Assembly (NCBI GenBank): GCA_938002655.1
Contig: CALLAC010000004.1
Location: 1-64,000, forward strand
Length of the DNA stretch: 64,000 bases
Direction of reading: 5' to 3'
Source: an uncultured Cytophagales bacterium
GTDB lineage: Bacteria; Bacteroidota; Bacteroidia; Cytophagales; Thermonemataceae
Part shown: positions 8,623 to 17,925 of the stretch, in pieces
Layout: each line of letters starts with the position of its first letter
Numbering within the stretch: position 1 is the stretch's first letter
Notes under the pieces: generated by a model
The model's input: only the letters and a program-made list of their open reading frames with translations
The model's database searches: none
Told to the model about the DNA's origin: nothing
Program-made: the position numbers and the translations under genes

Positions 8623-9564
8623 ATGAAAAGAGTTTTAATTACAGGTGCGGCAGGCTTTTTAGGCTCTCATCTCTGCGACCGCTTTATCAAAGAAGGTTAT
8701 CAGGTAGTAGGAATGGATAACCTGATTACAGGCAATTTAGAAAATATTCAGCATCTTTTCAAACTCAAAGAGTTTGAATTTTATCATCACGATGTTTCTA
8801 AATTTGTTCATGTACCTGGTCCTCTGGACTACATCTTGCATTTTGCCTCTCCTGCCAGCCCCATAGATTATCTAAAAATTCCTATTCAAACCCTCAAAGT
8901 AGGTTCTTTGGGAACACATAATTTATTAGGACTTGCCAAAAGCAAAAAAGCAAGAATTTTAGTAGCTTCTACTTCCGAAGTTTATGGCGACCCTTTGGTT
9001 CATCCACAAAATGAAGACTATTGGGGCAATGTGAATCCTATTGGACCACGCGGCGTGTATGATGAAGCCAAACGATTCCAAGAAGCTATTACTATGGCAT
9101 ATCATACGTATCACGGATTAGAAACACGTATTGTGAGAATTTTCAATACCTTCGGACCGCGTATGCGTTTAGATGATGGCAGAGCTTTGCCTGCTTTTAT
9201 GAGCCAGGCTCTTAAAGGCGAAGATATCACCGTATTCGGCGACGGCTCGCAAACACGCTCTTTCTGCTATGTTGATGATTTGATCGAGGGAATTTATCGG
9301 TTGCTACTAAGCGATTATCCCTACCCTGTAAATATTGGTAATCCCGATGAAATTACACTTTTAGAGTTTGCAAGAGAAATTCAAGAACTCACGGGCAGTC
9401 AGTCTAAAATTGTCTTTAAACCTCTTCCCAAAGATGACCCCAAACAACGACGACCCGATATTACACGTGCCAAAGAAATCCTGGGCTGGGAGCCTCGTTT
9501 CTCTCGCAAAGAAGGATTAAAGAGTACTTTGGAGTATTTTAAAGAAAAAGTAAGCCAAGGCTAA
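8623..9564 (+). CDS. NAD-dependent epimerase/decarboxylase, UDP-glucuronate decarboxylase (UDP-xylose synthase) type
   Basis: An extended short-chain dehydrogenase of 313 aa. The N-terminal Rossmann motif is GAAGFLGSH. The UXS-like stretch [12 protein letters not shown] follows, then [19 protein letters not shown], the catalytic YxxxK in VYDEAKR, and the C-terminal [14 protein letters not shown]. These strings are typical of enzymes converting UDP-glucuronate to UDP-xylose rather than of GalE or RmlB. It should supply a nucleotide sugar for surface glycans. The exact product is inferred from family resemblance. Transcribed alone from a clear promoter. Confidence 0.9.
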   Translation: MKRVLITGAAGFLGSHLCDRFIKEGYQVVGMDNLITGNLENIQHLFKLKEFEFYHHDVSKFVHVPGPLDYILHFASPASPIDYLKIPIQTLKVGSLGTHNLLGLAKSKKARILVASTSEVYGDPLVHPQNEDYWGNVNPIGPRGVYDEAKRFQEAITMAYHTYHGLETRIVRIFNTFGPRMRLDDGRALPAFMSQALKGEDITVFGDGSQTRSFCYVDDLIEGIYRLLLSDYPYPVNIGNPDEITLLEFAREIQELTGSQSKIVFKPLPKDDPKQRRPDITRAKEILGWEPRFSRKEGLKSTLEYFKEKVSQG

Positions 9565-9644
9565 TTTCAACTCAAACCCTTTTTTAGGTGAAAGAGCTCA
9601 AAAAGTTGAAACGTTCAAAAACTCTAAATCGCTAACTTAATTAA

Positions 9645-10811
9645 ATGAAATACACCGAAAGAGGCGTTTCCGCCAAAAAAGAGGACATTCATCAAGCCAT
9701 TGCCAATGTGGATAAAGGCATTTTTCCGAAGGCTTTTTGTAAAATTGTACCCGACTATCTGGGGGGCGATGAAAATTTCTGCAACATCATGCACGCTGAT
9801 GGGGCTGGTACCAAATCTTCGCTCGCTTATGTGTATTGGAAAGAAACTGCCGACCTTTCTGTATGGAAAGGCATAGCACAAGATGCCATAGTAATGAATA
9901 TTGATGACCTGCTTTGTGTAGGTGTGTATGACAATTTCCTGCTTTCTTCTACAATTGGCAGAAATAAAAAACTCATTCCCAGAGAGGTAATTGCTGAAAT
10001 TATCAATGGCACAGAAGAGTTTTGTAGCCAAATGCGAAAATATGGCATCAATATCTACACCACAGGCGGTGAAACTGCCGATATCGGCGATTTGGTAAGA
10101 ACTATTGTAGTAGATAGCACTGTTACGGCTCGTGCCAAACGCTCGGATATTATTTCTAACCATACCATTCAAGCAGGTGATTACATCGTAGGACTTGCCT
10201 CTTTTGGCAAAGCCTCTTATGAAAACTTCTACAACAGCGGAATAGGAAGCAACGGACTCACCTCTGCCCGCCACGATATCTTTTCCAAAATACTTGCCGA
10301 AAAGTATTCTGAAAGCTATGATAATACTTTGGATAGCAAAGTAGTTTATACAGGCAAGTACAACTTAACCGATACCCTTGAAGTTGAAGGTGAAATCTTG
10401 ACAATGGGCAAATTTGTACTATCCCCTACTCGTACCTACGCCCCTATTATGAAGGTTATTTTAGAGCAGTTTCGTTCGTATATTCACGGATTGGTGCATT
10501 GTAGCGGTGGCGGACAGACCAAAGTTTTACACTTTATTGAAAACCTACATATCCTCAAAGATAATCTTTTCGAAACGCCTCTCCTGTTTGAGCTTATTCA
10601 AAAATTCAGCCATACTGCTTGGCAAGAAATGTATCAAGTGTTTAATATGGGACATCGTCTGGAAATTTACCTCTCGGATTTGAAGATTGCAGAGGAGATT
10701 ATTAAGATTAGCGAAAATTTTGGAGTAAAAGCTCAAATTGTTGGCAGAGTGGAAGCAAGTAATGAAAAAAAACTAACTATTCAGAGCAAATACGGCGTAT
10801 TTGAGTATTAA
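9645..10811 (+). CDS. purM: Phosphoribosylformylglycinamidine cyclo-ligase (AIR synthase)
   Basis: Closes the imidazole ring of aminoimidazole ribotide in purine synthesis, using ATP; cytoplasmic. The N-terminus YTERGVSAKKEDIHQAI and the motif HADGAGTKSSLAYVYW match the PurM ATP-binding fold (DGVGTK in proteobacteria). GGETADIGDLVRT and GLASFGKASYENFYNSGIG are further family motifs. At 388 aa it is somewhat longer than E. coli PurM (345), as is usual for the Bacteroidetes form. Monocistronic; it ends beside the terminator of the convergent lipoprotein gene. Confidence 0.92.
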   Translation: MKYTERGVSAKKEDIHQAIANVDKGIFPKAFCKIVPDYLGGDENFCNIMHADGAGTKSSLAYVYWKETADLSVWKGIAQDAIVMNIDDLLCVGVYDNFLLSSTIGRNKKLIPREVIAEIINGTEEFCSQMRKYGINIYTTGGETADIGDLVRTIVVDSTVTARAKRSDIISNHTIQAGDYIVGLASFGKASYENFYNSGIGSNGLTSARHDIFSKILAEKYSESYDNTLDSKVVYTGKYNLTDTLEVEGEILTMGKFVLSPTRTYAPIMKVILEQFRSYIHGLVHCSGGGQTKVLHFIENLHILKDNLFETPLLFELIQKFSHTAWQEMYQVFNMGHRLEIYLSDLKIAEEIIKISENFGVKAQIVGRVEASNEKKLTIQSKYGVFEY

Positions 10812-10814
10812 AAA

Positions 10815-10841
10815 ACCTCTGATAGTAATAGTATCAGAGGT
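10815..10841 (-). terminator. Intrinsic terminator of the Cys-rich lipoprotein gene
   Basis: ACCTCTGATA and TATCAGAGGT form a perfect 10-bp stem with a 7-nt loop. On the minus strand the stem is followed by TTTTTT, so it terminates the gene stopping at 10851. In the plus direction no T-run follows. Confidence 0.75.
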
Positions 10842-10850
10842 AAGGAAAAT

Positions 10851-11366
10851 TTATTCAATGAGTACGCCTGCACTACAACCGCCTGTTGTTCCTTTGGCAC
10901 AATTGCATTTATGCCCTTGGAAAGGTCTTATATCCGATATTGAGCAAGGGCAATCTAAACTAGAACAAGTATGCGTACATCTTTGCTCGGGCAATACCAA
11001 AAAATCACCCTTTTTTTCAAGCAAAATAGCGATGCTTACAAAACTATTATCACTCCGTTGGCTCAAAATTTCTAAAAAATAATGACGAGATACTTCATCA
11101 AAGGAAATTTTCATATCTTGCAACTTCAAAGTAAAATTTGCATCAGGTTGGTTAATTTTGTAACTTTTTTCAACTTCTGAAAAAGTGTTTTTTACTAAAT
11201 TATCCAATTCGAGGTTTTTTGCAAGAACAAAATTACCTTCTTTTGAGATTGCAATCGCATTTTTAGGCTTGAAATCTTGGGAAAGTTCTTTTTCTTTCTG
11301 GCAAGAAAAAAGCACTATCAAAATAAAAAGTGCTAATAAGAGCTGAAAAACAAAAAAATTTTTCAT
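10851..11366 (-). CDS. Lipoprotein with a cysteine-rich C-terminus
   Basis: The signal peptide has a long hydrophobic core (FFVFQLLLALFILIVLFSC) ending in a lipobox-like LFSC, so it is a lipoprotein. The middle 100 residues are unremarkable and mixed alpha/beta. The last 45 residues carry seven cysteines in close pairs (CTHTCSSLDCPC, then KCNCAKGTTGGC). This could be a metal-binding or disulfide-stapled knot. No family is recognised. Divergent from the TPR gene and with its own terminator. Confidence 0.75.
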   Translation of the reverse strand: MKNFFVFQLLLALFILIVLFSCQKEKELSQDFKPKNAIAISKEGNFVLAKNLELDNLVKNTFSEVEKSYKINQPDANFTLKLQDMKISFDEVSRHYFLEILSQRSDNSFVSIAILLEKKGDFLVLPEQRCTHTCSSLDCPCSISDIRPFQGHKCNCAKGTTGGCSAGVLIE

Positions 11367-11398
11367 AAAACTTTCATTTTAGCATTTGAACAAAACCG

Positions 11399-11414
11399 CC
11401 AAATTTTAATTTGG
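11399..11414. repeat. Small palindrome between divergent genes
   Basis: CCAAATT TT AATTTGG is a perfect 7-bp inverted repeat in the 110-nt gap between the Cys-rich lipoprotein gene and the TPR gene. It could be an operator for either gene, but nothing else supports that. Confidence 0.35.
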
Positions 11415-11476
11415 TTAAACAAAACTAAAAAAAAAAATCAAAAAAACAAATTTTCCGTTTATTTTTTGAAGTCTTT

Positions 11477-12334
11477 ATGCAAAAAATTTTATTTTCGTTC
11501 ATATTATCGAGAGTGTTATTTTTACAAATTGCTTGGGCTCAGCAAACCAATGAGCTACTTTCAAAAGCCCAAAAAGCCCTTGATGAAAATAGAATTCAAG
11601 AGGCAATACAAATCGCTACGCAAGTCATTGAGCAAGAGCCCCAGAATGCTCAGGCTTACTATTTACGCGGGCTGGCAAAATATGCTTTTTCAGACTTTTC
11701 AGCTTCTATTTCAGATTACTCGCAAGCTATTTTGCTACAACCTAACCATAAAGAGGCTTTCTATAGTCGTGGGGTAAGTTATTTTTGGCTAAACCAAAAC
11801 GAAAAAGCTGAAAATGATTTCCTGAAAGCCTTGCAAATAGATAGCACCGATGCCCGCACCTACACGGCACTGGGTTCGCTGTATAGCAGAATGGCAGAAA
11901 CTGAAACTAATCGAAAAAAACAAAAAGAATTTTTCCAAAAAGCTGAAAAATTTTATCAAAAAGCCTTACAACACAACGCAAACTACGCTCCTGCTTGCTA
12001 TAATTACGCCCTTTTGATAAGTGAAAATCAGCCAAAAAAATCTTTGGAACTTAGCGAGAAATACATTTTGCTCAAACCAGCAGATGCACAAGGTTACTTT
12101 TTGAAAGGACTATTGCTCAAAAACCAAAGACAGCCCCAAAAAGCTCTTCAAAACTTTCTGCAAAGTGCAAAACTCAATGCCCACAATGCCGAAGCTTGGT
12201 TAGAAATCGGTAATATGTATTTTGTGCAAAAAAACACATCGGAAGCCTGTACAGCTTGGCAAAAAGCAGAAAAACTCGGAAGCATTGAAGCCCAAAGACT
12301 TCTACAAAAATACTGCAAAGAATTCAAAAACTGA
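11477..12334 (+). CDS. Exported TPR-repeat protein
   Basis: A 285-aa protein with a signal peptide ending near QIAWAQ and then six or so tetratricopeptide repeats over nearly the whole length, for example AYYLRGLAKYAFSDFSASIS, AFYSRGVSYFWLNQNEKAEN and AWLEIGNMYFVQKNTSEACT. TPR arrays bind peptides or partner proteins; here in the periplasm. The specific partner is unknown. Its last 11 nt overlap the convergent Ig-like lipoprotein gene, tail to tail. Confidence 0.85.
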   Translation: MQKILFSFILSRVLFLQIAWAQQTNELLSKAQKALDENRIQEAIQIATQVIEQEPQNAQAYYLRGLAKYAFSDFSASISDYSQAILLQPNHKEAFYSRGVSYFWLNQNEKAENDFLKALQIDSTDARTYTALGSLYSRMAETETNRKKQKEFFQKAEKFYQKALQHNANYAPACYNYALLISENQPKKSLELSEKYILLKPADAQGYFLKGLLLKNQRQPQKALQNFLQSAKLNAHNAEAWLEIGNMYFVQKNTSEACTAWQKAEKLGSIEAQRLLQKYCKEFKN

Positions 12335-13970
12335 AATCTTCTGTAATTTCCCAATTTTCACGCAATGGAATAGGTTTTGGCAAAAAAATCACTTTTTCAG
12401 GTAAAATTCCTTTTTCATAATCGCCCTTATCCCAACGTCCATTTTTGTTTTTGTCTATAATTGCTCTTACCAAATAAGTTCCTGCGGGCAAATAATCCCA
12501 AACAATTACATTTTCAGAGATTTTTTCTTGGGTGATGCTACGCAATACCTGTCTTTTTTCATCTAAAAGTTCTAAAATAAAATTAGGCTCTTGCGTTCTG
12601 ATGTTGAGTTTTAGTATTGCAAAACGATTGGCTTGTTTAAGCATAAAATTTTCTTTGGTAGCCTTGCTTCGGTCTTTTTCGCAACTTTCAAAAGCGGCAC
12701 TATCCAAGTACAAATGCAATTTTTCTTGAAATTCAATTTTCTTGCGTATGCTCAAAACATTTTTGTATTCGTTCCACTCGTAATCTTTGGAAAGAAGTGA
12801 TATTTTTTGCAGGCTATCGCTATCTTTGTAAAAATAAATTTTCGTAGTATCTATTTGCAAAATAGGTTTATTGAAAGCGAACTCTAAATGAAAATTAGGC
12901 AAAATACCCTCGCCTTGCGAAGCATTTTTAATTTGCAATTTCAAAGGCTCTTTTTTACTTTTACCACTACGCAGTTCTTTCAGAAAAAATATTTTAGCTG
13001 TGGTGTCCAGAACATTTCCGAGCGAATCGGTAGCTTGTAAATTTACTTGTAAAGTATCGTAAATTTGTGCCACGTTGAAAAGTACTACTTCTTTACCTCC
13101 TTCGGCAATTTGGTAAGCAATTGGCTGTAAGCTCTGTAAGCTGATTTTTGAAAGAGGCTTACTAAAATCCAAAGTAGTTTTATCGGTTTGCGTATTAGAA
13201 GGTCTTGCTTTCAGAAAACGAGGTGGTTTTTTATCAGATAAAGCCAGCTCAATATTCAGAGAATCTACGTTTTTTTCTTGCAAAAGAATATTTTTTTCTA
13301 AAAATCCGACTGCTTCTTGCTCAGGATTTAAGCGGTTGTTGTTGTTTTTATCACTAAATACAAATAGCTGATACGTACCAGCTTTAAGATTTTGCAATCG
13401 GAAAAAGCCTTCTTTATCCGTTTTGCCCAAGTAATAGGGCAAATGCTTTTCTACTTTCAAGGTATCTTCGGCAGGAGCCAACCATACAACACATTCGGCG
13501 GCAGGTGTGCCTGAAAGCAGATAAGTAGCTTTTCCACGAATTTCAAGAGAATCTAATTTATCACCTGTACTGAAAACTATCTGTAGGTTTGGGGGAGTAT
13601 TTCCTTCGTTGAGGTCTTGAATACCTTTACGGAAATTGAGCGTGTAGGTTGTATTTGGCTCAAAAGGCTCTTGAAATTCTAAAACTGCCGCTTTTTTGAA
13701 CTCACGCACCTTGAAAGTTCCTTTAATAGAAGGCGTAATGAGTAGCTCTTGTTGTAAATTATTTGTTTTTATTCTTTCATCAAACTCTAAAATAATGACT
13801 TTGCTATTGAAGTTAGTCGTTTTATTGAGTGGTATTTGTTTGATGATTTTGGGTGGAATGGTATCTTTGGCTCCTCCTGTAATAGGACGCGGATTGGCAC
13901 AAGCCCCGAAAATAAATGATATACAAATCCAGCAGATATATTTTCCTAAAACAAAAAAAATCAATCGCAT
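12324..13970 (-). CDS. Lipoprotein with N-terminal SbsA Ig-like domain
   Basis: The 548-aa product has a lipoprotein signal (CISFIFGACANPRPITGGAKDT). The sequence NPRPITGGAKDTIPPKI followed by a fold with FDERIKTNN and NTTYTLNFRKGIQDLNEGN is the well-known Bacteroidetes Ig-like (Big_5/SbsA type) lipoprotein start. A carboxypeptidase-regulatory-like segment comes next (TDKEGFFRLQNLKAGTYQLFVFSDKNNN). Near the C-terminus a further beta domain contains DKNKNGRWDKGDYEKGILPEKV. It is last in a minus-strand cluster, 27 nt after the methyltransferase gene. Likely a surface or periplasmic structural protein; the exact role is unknown. Confidence 0.85.
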   Translation of the reverse strand: MRLIFFVLGKYICWICISFIFGACANPRPITGGAKDTIPPKIIKQIPLNKTTNFNSKVIILEFDERIKTNNLQQELLITPSIKGTFKVREFKKAAVLEFQEPFEPNTTYTLNFRKGIQDLNEGNTPPNLQIVFSTGDKLDSLEIRGKATYLLSGTPAAECVVWLAPAEDTLKVEKHLPYYLGKTDKEGFFRLQNLKAGTYQLFVFSDKNNNNRLNPEQEAVGFLEKNILLQEKNVDSLNIELALSDKKPPRFLKARPSNTQTDKTTLDFSKPLSKISLQSLQPIAYQIAEGGKEVVLFNVAQIYDTLQVNLQATDSLGNVLDTTAKIFFLKELRSGKSKKEPLKLQIKNASQGEGILPNFHLEFAFNKPILQIDTTKIYFYKDSDSLQKISLLSKDYEWNEYKNVLSIRKKIEFQEKLHLYLDSAAFESCEKDRSKATKENFMLKQANRFAILKLNIRTQEPNFILELLDEKRQVLRSITQEKISENVIVWDYLPAGTYLVRAIIDKNKNGRWDKGDYEKGILPEKVIFLPKPIPLRENWEITEDFSF

Positions 13971-13997
13971 TTATTAGGTAAATTTTTGTAACAGGCT

Positions 13998-14726
13998 TTA
14001 TTTATTTGCAAGCACCCAAATGATTCGTGGCTTGCTTTCGTCGTAAGGTTCTAGCAGGTAATTGCCGTATATTTGTATAGGCACCAAGCCCAACTGCTGA
14101 AAGTAAATCCTGAAATCTTGCAAGGTAATTGCCATTACACGCTCTTGGAAGCAATAGCTTTCGCCTTTATCTTCAAAACGAATAGTTTTTGTGATAAATT
14201 TGCCTTGCAATTCTTTTTTGATAAAAAACGTAATACCTTGTGCTACTTTTTGCTCTTGAAGGGGCAAAGTTTGTACAATTTTTTCTGTGTTGAAGAAATC
14301 TATGATGAGCTTTCCATTTTCATTCAAATTATTTGCAAGGGCTTGCAAGCAAGCGATATTTTCGGCTTCTGTTTCAAAGTAGCCAAAACTTGTGAAAAAA
14401 TTCAACACATAATCATAATAGCCTTCTCGGAAAGGCACACGCATATCGTGTAGAAAAAACTCTAAATTGGGTAAATCTTTATAATTTTCTTTAGCATAAG
14501 CTATGCTTTCGGGAGAAAGGTCTATGCCAGTGACGTGATAGCCATTTTGGGCTAAATATGCCGAATGTCTTCCTCTACCACAAGGAACATCTAATATTTT
14601 AGTATTTTTTTGAAGAGGCACCTTTGTGCAAAGCTTATCCAAAAATATACGAGCTTCTTGCTCGTTTCGATGCTGATAGAGTATAGGGTAATAAGGTGAG
14701 TTGAACCAATCTTTGTACCAAACCAT
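13998..14726 (-). CDS. Class I SAM-dependent methyltransferase
   Basis: A 242-aa protein. Motif I is ILDVPCGRGRHSAYLA, followed by GYHVTGIDLSPESIAYAKE (motif II, with the acidic residue binding the SAM ribose), so it is a Rossmann-fold methyltransferase. The N-terminus WFNSPYYPILYQHR is common to a group of small Bacteroidetes methyltransferases. The substrate cannot be told. It lies 17 nt after bioD in the surA-like cluster. Confidence 0.85.
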   Translation of the reverse strand: MVWYKDWFNSPYYPILYQHRNEQEARIFLDKLCTKVPLQKNTKILDVPCGRGRHSAYLAQNGYHVTGIDLSPESIAYAKENYKDLPNLEFFLHDMRVPFREGYYDYVLNFFTSFGYFETEAENIACLQALANNLNENGKLIIDFFNTEKIVQTLPLQEQKVAQGITFFIKKELQGKFITKTIRFEDKGESYCFQERVMAITLQDFRIYFQQLGLVPIQIYGNYLLEPYDESKPRIIWVLANK

Positions 14727-14743
14727 TGTAGAAATTTATTTTT

Positions 14744-15346
14744 TTAGAGTAGATGTTTTAGTTTTTCTGCATATTTTTGTATAACACGTGGCGTAATAAA
14801 GGCTTCTTTTTCAATATACAACAAGTCTTTGTAACCCGAATGATGCAGAATAATTCGTTCGCTTTCAGGATTTCTTATACCATTGAAAATCAAGCCTTTG
14901 ACTTTCAGGTGACGTCTTTGTAACTCTTTTACTGAAAGCAACGTATGATTGATACAACCCAAATACAAATTTACTACCAAAATAATCTCTAAATCAAATT
15001 TTTGAGCAATATCAATGATGAAGTCTTTGTCGTTGAGTGGCACCAAAATTCCTCCTGCTCCTTCTACAACAAGAGGCTTATCAGTAGCGGGCAGTAGAAT
15101 TTTTTCAAGCTCAATAGTTTGATTTTCTGCCTTGGCAGAGTCGTGTGGAGAAGCAGGTTTTACAAATTCGTACGCAGAGGGGAATATTTTTACAGGAAAA
15201 CTCACTAAATCAGCTACTGCATCGCTATCTCTTGGGAAACCTGACTGCACAGGCTTCCAATAATCGGCTTTTAAAGCCTCTACTAAAATAGCACTTACAA
15301 GGGTTTTTCCTGAATCTGTGCCAATTGCTGTAACAAAATAGTTCAT
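14744..15346 (-). CDS. bioD: Dethiobiotin synthase
   Basis: Closes the ureido ring of biotin by ATP-dependent carboxylation of 7,8-diaminopelargonate; cytoplasmic. Motifs are the P-loop GTDSGKTLVSAIL near the start, YWKPVQSGFPRDSDA and VEGAGGILVPLNDKDFIIDIA. Length 200 aa is usual. Its ATG overlaps the TGA of the upstream PP2C-like gene by 4 nt (ATGA), indicating translational coupling. Other biotin genes are not in the window. A biotin carrier protein is encoded at 42435. Confidence 0.93.
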   Translation of the reverse strand: MNYFVTAIGTDSGKTLVSAILVEALKADYWKPVQSGFPRDSDAVADLVSFPVKIFPSAYEFVKPASPHDSAKAENQTIELEKILLPATDKPLVVEGAGGILVPLNDKDFIIDIAQKFDLEIILVVNLYLGCINHTLLSVKELQRRHLKVKGLIFNGIRNPESERIILHHSGYKDLLYIEKEAFITPRVIQKYAEKLKHLL

Positions 15347-16302
15347 TGTGTATGGGTTATTTGTATGCTTGTTGCTACTTCATAATACTTTTTTTTGTAC
15401 TCTTGCCATTGCTCTTGGGGTGTTTTTTGAGAAAAAATCAGTTTTTTTAATTCAATGAGGCGGTCAAGTGTAGCAAATTTCAGTTCTTCAAACGAAGCAT
15501 AGCCTAAGGTAACCAGAGCAAGGCTGATATCATCTGCGGCTTTTGCCTCAAAAGCCCATAAAAGTGCTTCTTGCCATAGCTCTAAGGTACAAATTCGGGG
15601 ATGATGCAGAGTTGCTAGCAAATAATATTCAAAATGCAAAGGTGTAGGCAAATACCCAAAACAGCCATCGGTAGCAGTAATAAGAACAATAGGCTCCTGA
15701 AAAATAATCTTTTGCTTACAAAGTTGGAAATCGCCTTCGGCACTGATGCAATTGGCAATAGGAGCATCTTGCAAAAGATTTTCGAAGGCATCTAAGTCTT
15801 CGATTAGGTTATCTTGTGAAATTTGTTGTAAGCCTGTTTTTCTGAGTACATATACTCGTGAATCTCCTGCCCAAAAGGCTTCTACACGATAAACGTTTTC
15901 TGCTATTATTTTTCCTTCTTGTATTCGAAACACAAGCCCTGCTATGGTAGTGGGTAGTCGTTTGATGAGCCGTGTACGCAATTTGGAACGTTTATCGTCT
16001 AATTGAGCTATTTTTAGCTGAAAAGATTTCTTGAGATTATTTTCCAGAGTTTCGGTAAAGTTTTCTAGATTAGGATTTTGCTCAACAAAAGTTTGCTCTG
16101 CAATTTGAATGGCAAGCCTAGAAGCCAAATAAGCTCCTGAAAATATTTTTTCACCTATTTGGTAAGGTGTACTGCCTGCTCCTCCCAAGCCATCTGCTAC
16201 TGCTATTATACCTGTACCATTTTCTTCATCAACGAGCGAAGCAGGGAAGGCATCTTCTCCTTTACCCTCTATTTTTTCACTCCATAAAGCTAGTAGCATC
16301 AT
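15343..16302 (-). CDS. PP2C-like serine/threonine phosphatase domain protein
   Basis: A 319-aa single-domain protein with the PP2C metal-site motif IIAVADGLGGAGS, then AFWAGDSRVYVLRKTGLQQIS, ITATDGCFGYLP and a final KAADDISLALVTLGY. All four aspartate positions expected for the bimetal site seem present. It would remove phosphate from Ser/Thr in cytoplasmic proteins. Its operon position between the surA-like gene and bioD gives no hint of the target. Confidence 0.85.
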   Translation of the reverse strand: MMLLALWSEKIEGKGEDAFPASLVDEENGTGIIAVADGLGGAGSTPYQIGEKIFSGAYLASRLAIQIAEQTFVEQNPNLENFTETLENNLKKSFQLKIAQLDDKRSKLRTRLIKRLPTTIAGLVFRIQEGKIIAENVYRVEAFWAGDSRVYVLRKTGLQQISQDNLIEDLDAFENLLQDAPIANCISAEGDFQLCKQKIIFQEPIVLITATDGCFGYLPTPLHFEYYLLATLHHPRICTLELWQEALLWAFEAKAADDISLALVTLGYASFEELKFATLDRLIELKKLIFSQKTPQEQWQEYKKKYYEVATSIQITHTQ

Positions 16303-16319
16303 AGTAGAAAACTTTCATT

Positions 16320-17669
16320 TTAATTTAAGTCCAAAATATTACAAGGAGCATATTCTTTATCAATTTCAATAAAAACATCATTTTTGGCTTTTTGTAGCCA
16401 TTCCATAAGTTTTTTGTTGCGTTTAGCTTCCAAGGCTTCTTGCTGAATTTTAGGATAATCCAGATTGAAATCAGCTACGTGTGCGGGGTGTTTGGCACGG
16501 AAAAGAATAATACGCAAAGCCCTTTTGCCATCATAAGTTCTAAATGTATGTGGTTTGCTAATCTCACCCACTTGCATATCATCAAGCAAGTCTGAAAGGA
16601 AGCTATCCATCTGATTGATAGGAATACGATAAGAAAAATCTTGCGACATAATTCTACCCCCATTCGGAGCAGTATTCATTGAGCCCAAGCCTTTGTCGTC
16701 AGAATAAAGTAAAGCGGCTTTTTCAAAAGAAATGCTATCTTGCATAATTCGTGTGCGAAGGCTATCCAGAAATCTTTCAGCTTCGCGAGTATCTACTTGC
16801 TCCCAATCGGGCATCATCAAGATATGTTTGGCATGAAATTCATCGCCTCGCCTATCTACCAGTTTTACAATATGATAACCAAAACGACTCTCAAAAGGCT
16901 TGGAAATTTCGCCGGGTTTGAGTTTGAATACTACGGCTTCAAATTCGGGCACCATACTGCCACGTTTACTCCAATCCAAATCGCCGCCTTGGTCGCGTGA
17001 GCCATCTTCGCTATAAATTTTTGCCATCTCTTCAAAGCTCTGATTTTCTTCTACAATTCGCTTATACACTTGCTCCATACGCGAGCGTAATCGCTCTTTT
17101 TCAGCTTTCAGCAAAGGCGGATTTTTTACGATTTGAGCTACTTCTAACTCCGTAACATAGACAGGCAAACTATCTTTGGGTATACTGTTAAAATATTTAC
17201 GAACTTCGGAAGGAGTGATTTTTACGTTTTTGGTAATATGCGAACGCATTTTCTCAACAGTCATTTTTTCTTTGAGCTGCATTCGCAAATCACTCTTGAA
17301 AGCCTCTATGTTGTGCAAGTCCAGCAGTTCTTTGAGTTCTTCGTCTGTTTTTCCTTGTGAAATTTGTTGCCAACGCAAATTGAATTCTTCATCAAGCAGT
17401 TCATTATCTACCATTACTGAATCAATTTCGGCTTTGGCAACCAAAATTTTACCGATAATCATACTACGCAAAATTTCACAACGCAATTCTTGCTTATTAG
17501 ACAAACGGGGGTTTTGTTGCAAAATTTGCATTGTTGCAAGCTCTACATCAGAAAGTAGAATGATTTGGTTATCTACTTTAGCTATGATTTTATCTAAAAT
17601 TTCTTTGTTTTGAGCCAAGATACTCAAAGGAAAAAACAAAACCGCAATACACTTAAAAATTTTTTTCAT
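16320..17669 (-). CDS. Periplasmic SurA-like peptidyl-prolyl isomerase/chaperone
   Basis: A 449-aa protein with a signal peptide (MKKIFKCIAVLFFPLSILAQ). A SurA-type N-terminal chaperone region follows (residues about 25-170; IIAKVDNQIILLSDVE is the hallmark). Then come two parvulin domains: the first is clear (QIVKNPP...IYSEDGSRDQGGDLDWSKRGSMVPEFEAVVFKLKPGE...FGYHIVKLVDRRGDEFHAKHIL). The second is more divergent (SYDDKG-type region near LYSDDKGLGSMN). It should help outer membrane proteins fold and is first in the five-gene minus-strand cluster. It is the likely SurA of this organism, though paralogues are common. Confidence 0.9.
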   Translation of the reverse strand: MKKIFKCIAVLFFPLSILAQNKEILDKIIAKVDNQIILLSDVELATMQILQQNPRLSNKQELRCEILRSMIIGKILVAKAEIDSVMVDNELLDEEFNLRWQQISQGKTDEELKELLDLHNIEAFKSDLRMQLKEKMTVEKMRSHITKNVKITPSEVRKYFNSIPKDSLPVYVTELEVAQIVKNPPLLKAEKERLRSRMEQVYKRIVEENQSFEEMAKIYSEDGSRDQGGDLDWSKRGSMVPEFEAVVFKLKPGEISKPFESRFGYHIVKLVDRRGDEFHAKHILMMPDWEQVDTREAERFLDSLRTRIMQDSISFEKAALLYSDDKGLGSMNTAPNGGRIMSQDFSYRIPINQMDSFLSDLLDDMQVGEISKPHTFRTYDGKRALRIILFRAKHPAHVADFNLDYPKIQQEALEAKRNKKLMEWLQKAKNDVFIEIDKEYAPCNILDLN

Positions 17670-17692
17670 AGTAATTCAAAAATTTCAGAACG

Positions 17693-17725
17693 CAAACTTA
17701 ATAAATGCAATTATTCTTTGCAAAA
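17693..17725 (-). promoter_or_regulatory. Bacteroidetes-type promoter for the surA-like operon
   Basis: Read on the minus strand: TTTTG (17725-17721), 20 nt, TAAGTTTG (17700-17693). Transcription would start about 17 nt before the surA-like ATG and drive the cluster down to 12324. Confidence 0.65.
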
Positions 17726-17925
17726 CATAAGGAAAATTTCAGTTTTAGGAAGAATTTTTAGTGCAAATACTTGGATTTTGTTTCAAGAAACTGCATTTTT
17801 ATACCAAGATTAAAATGCTTTGTAGAGTTTGGAGAATTTTACTTTTTGATTTTCAGCAATTTGTAAAAATTACTAAACTCTCTTTTTTTCTGGTATAAAA
17901 ACATTTTTTTTCAAAACACATTGCT

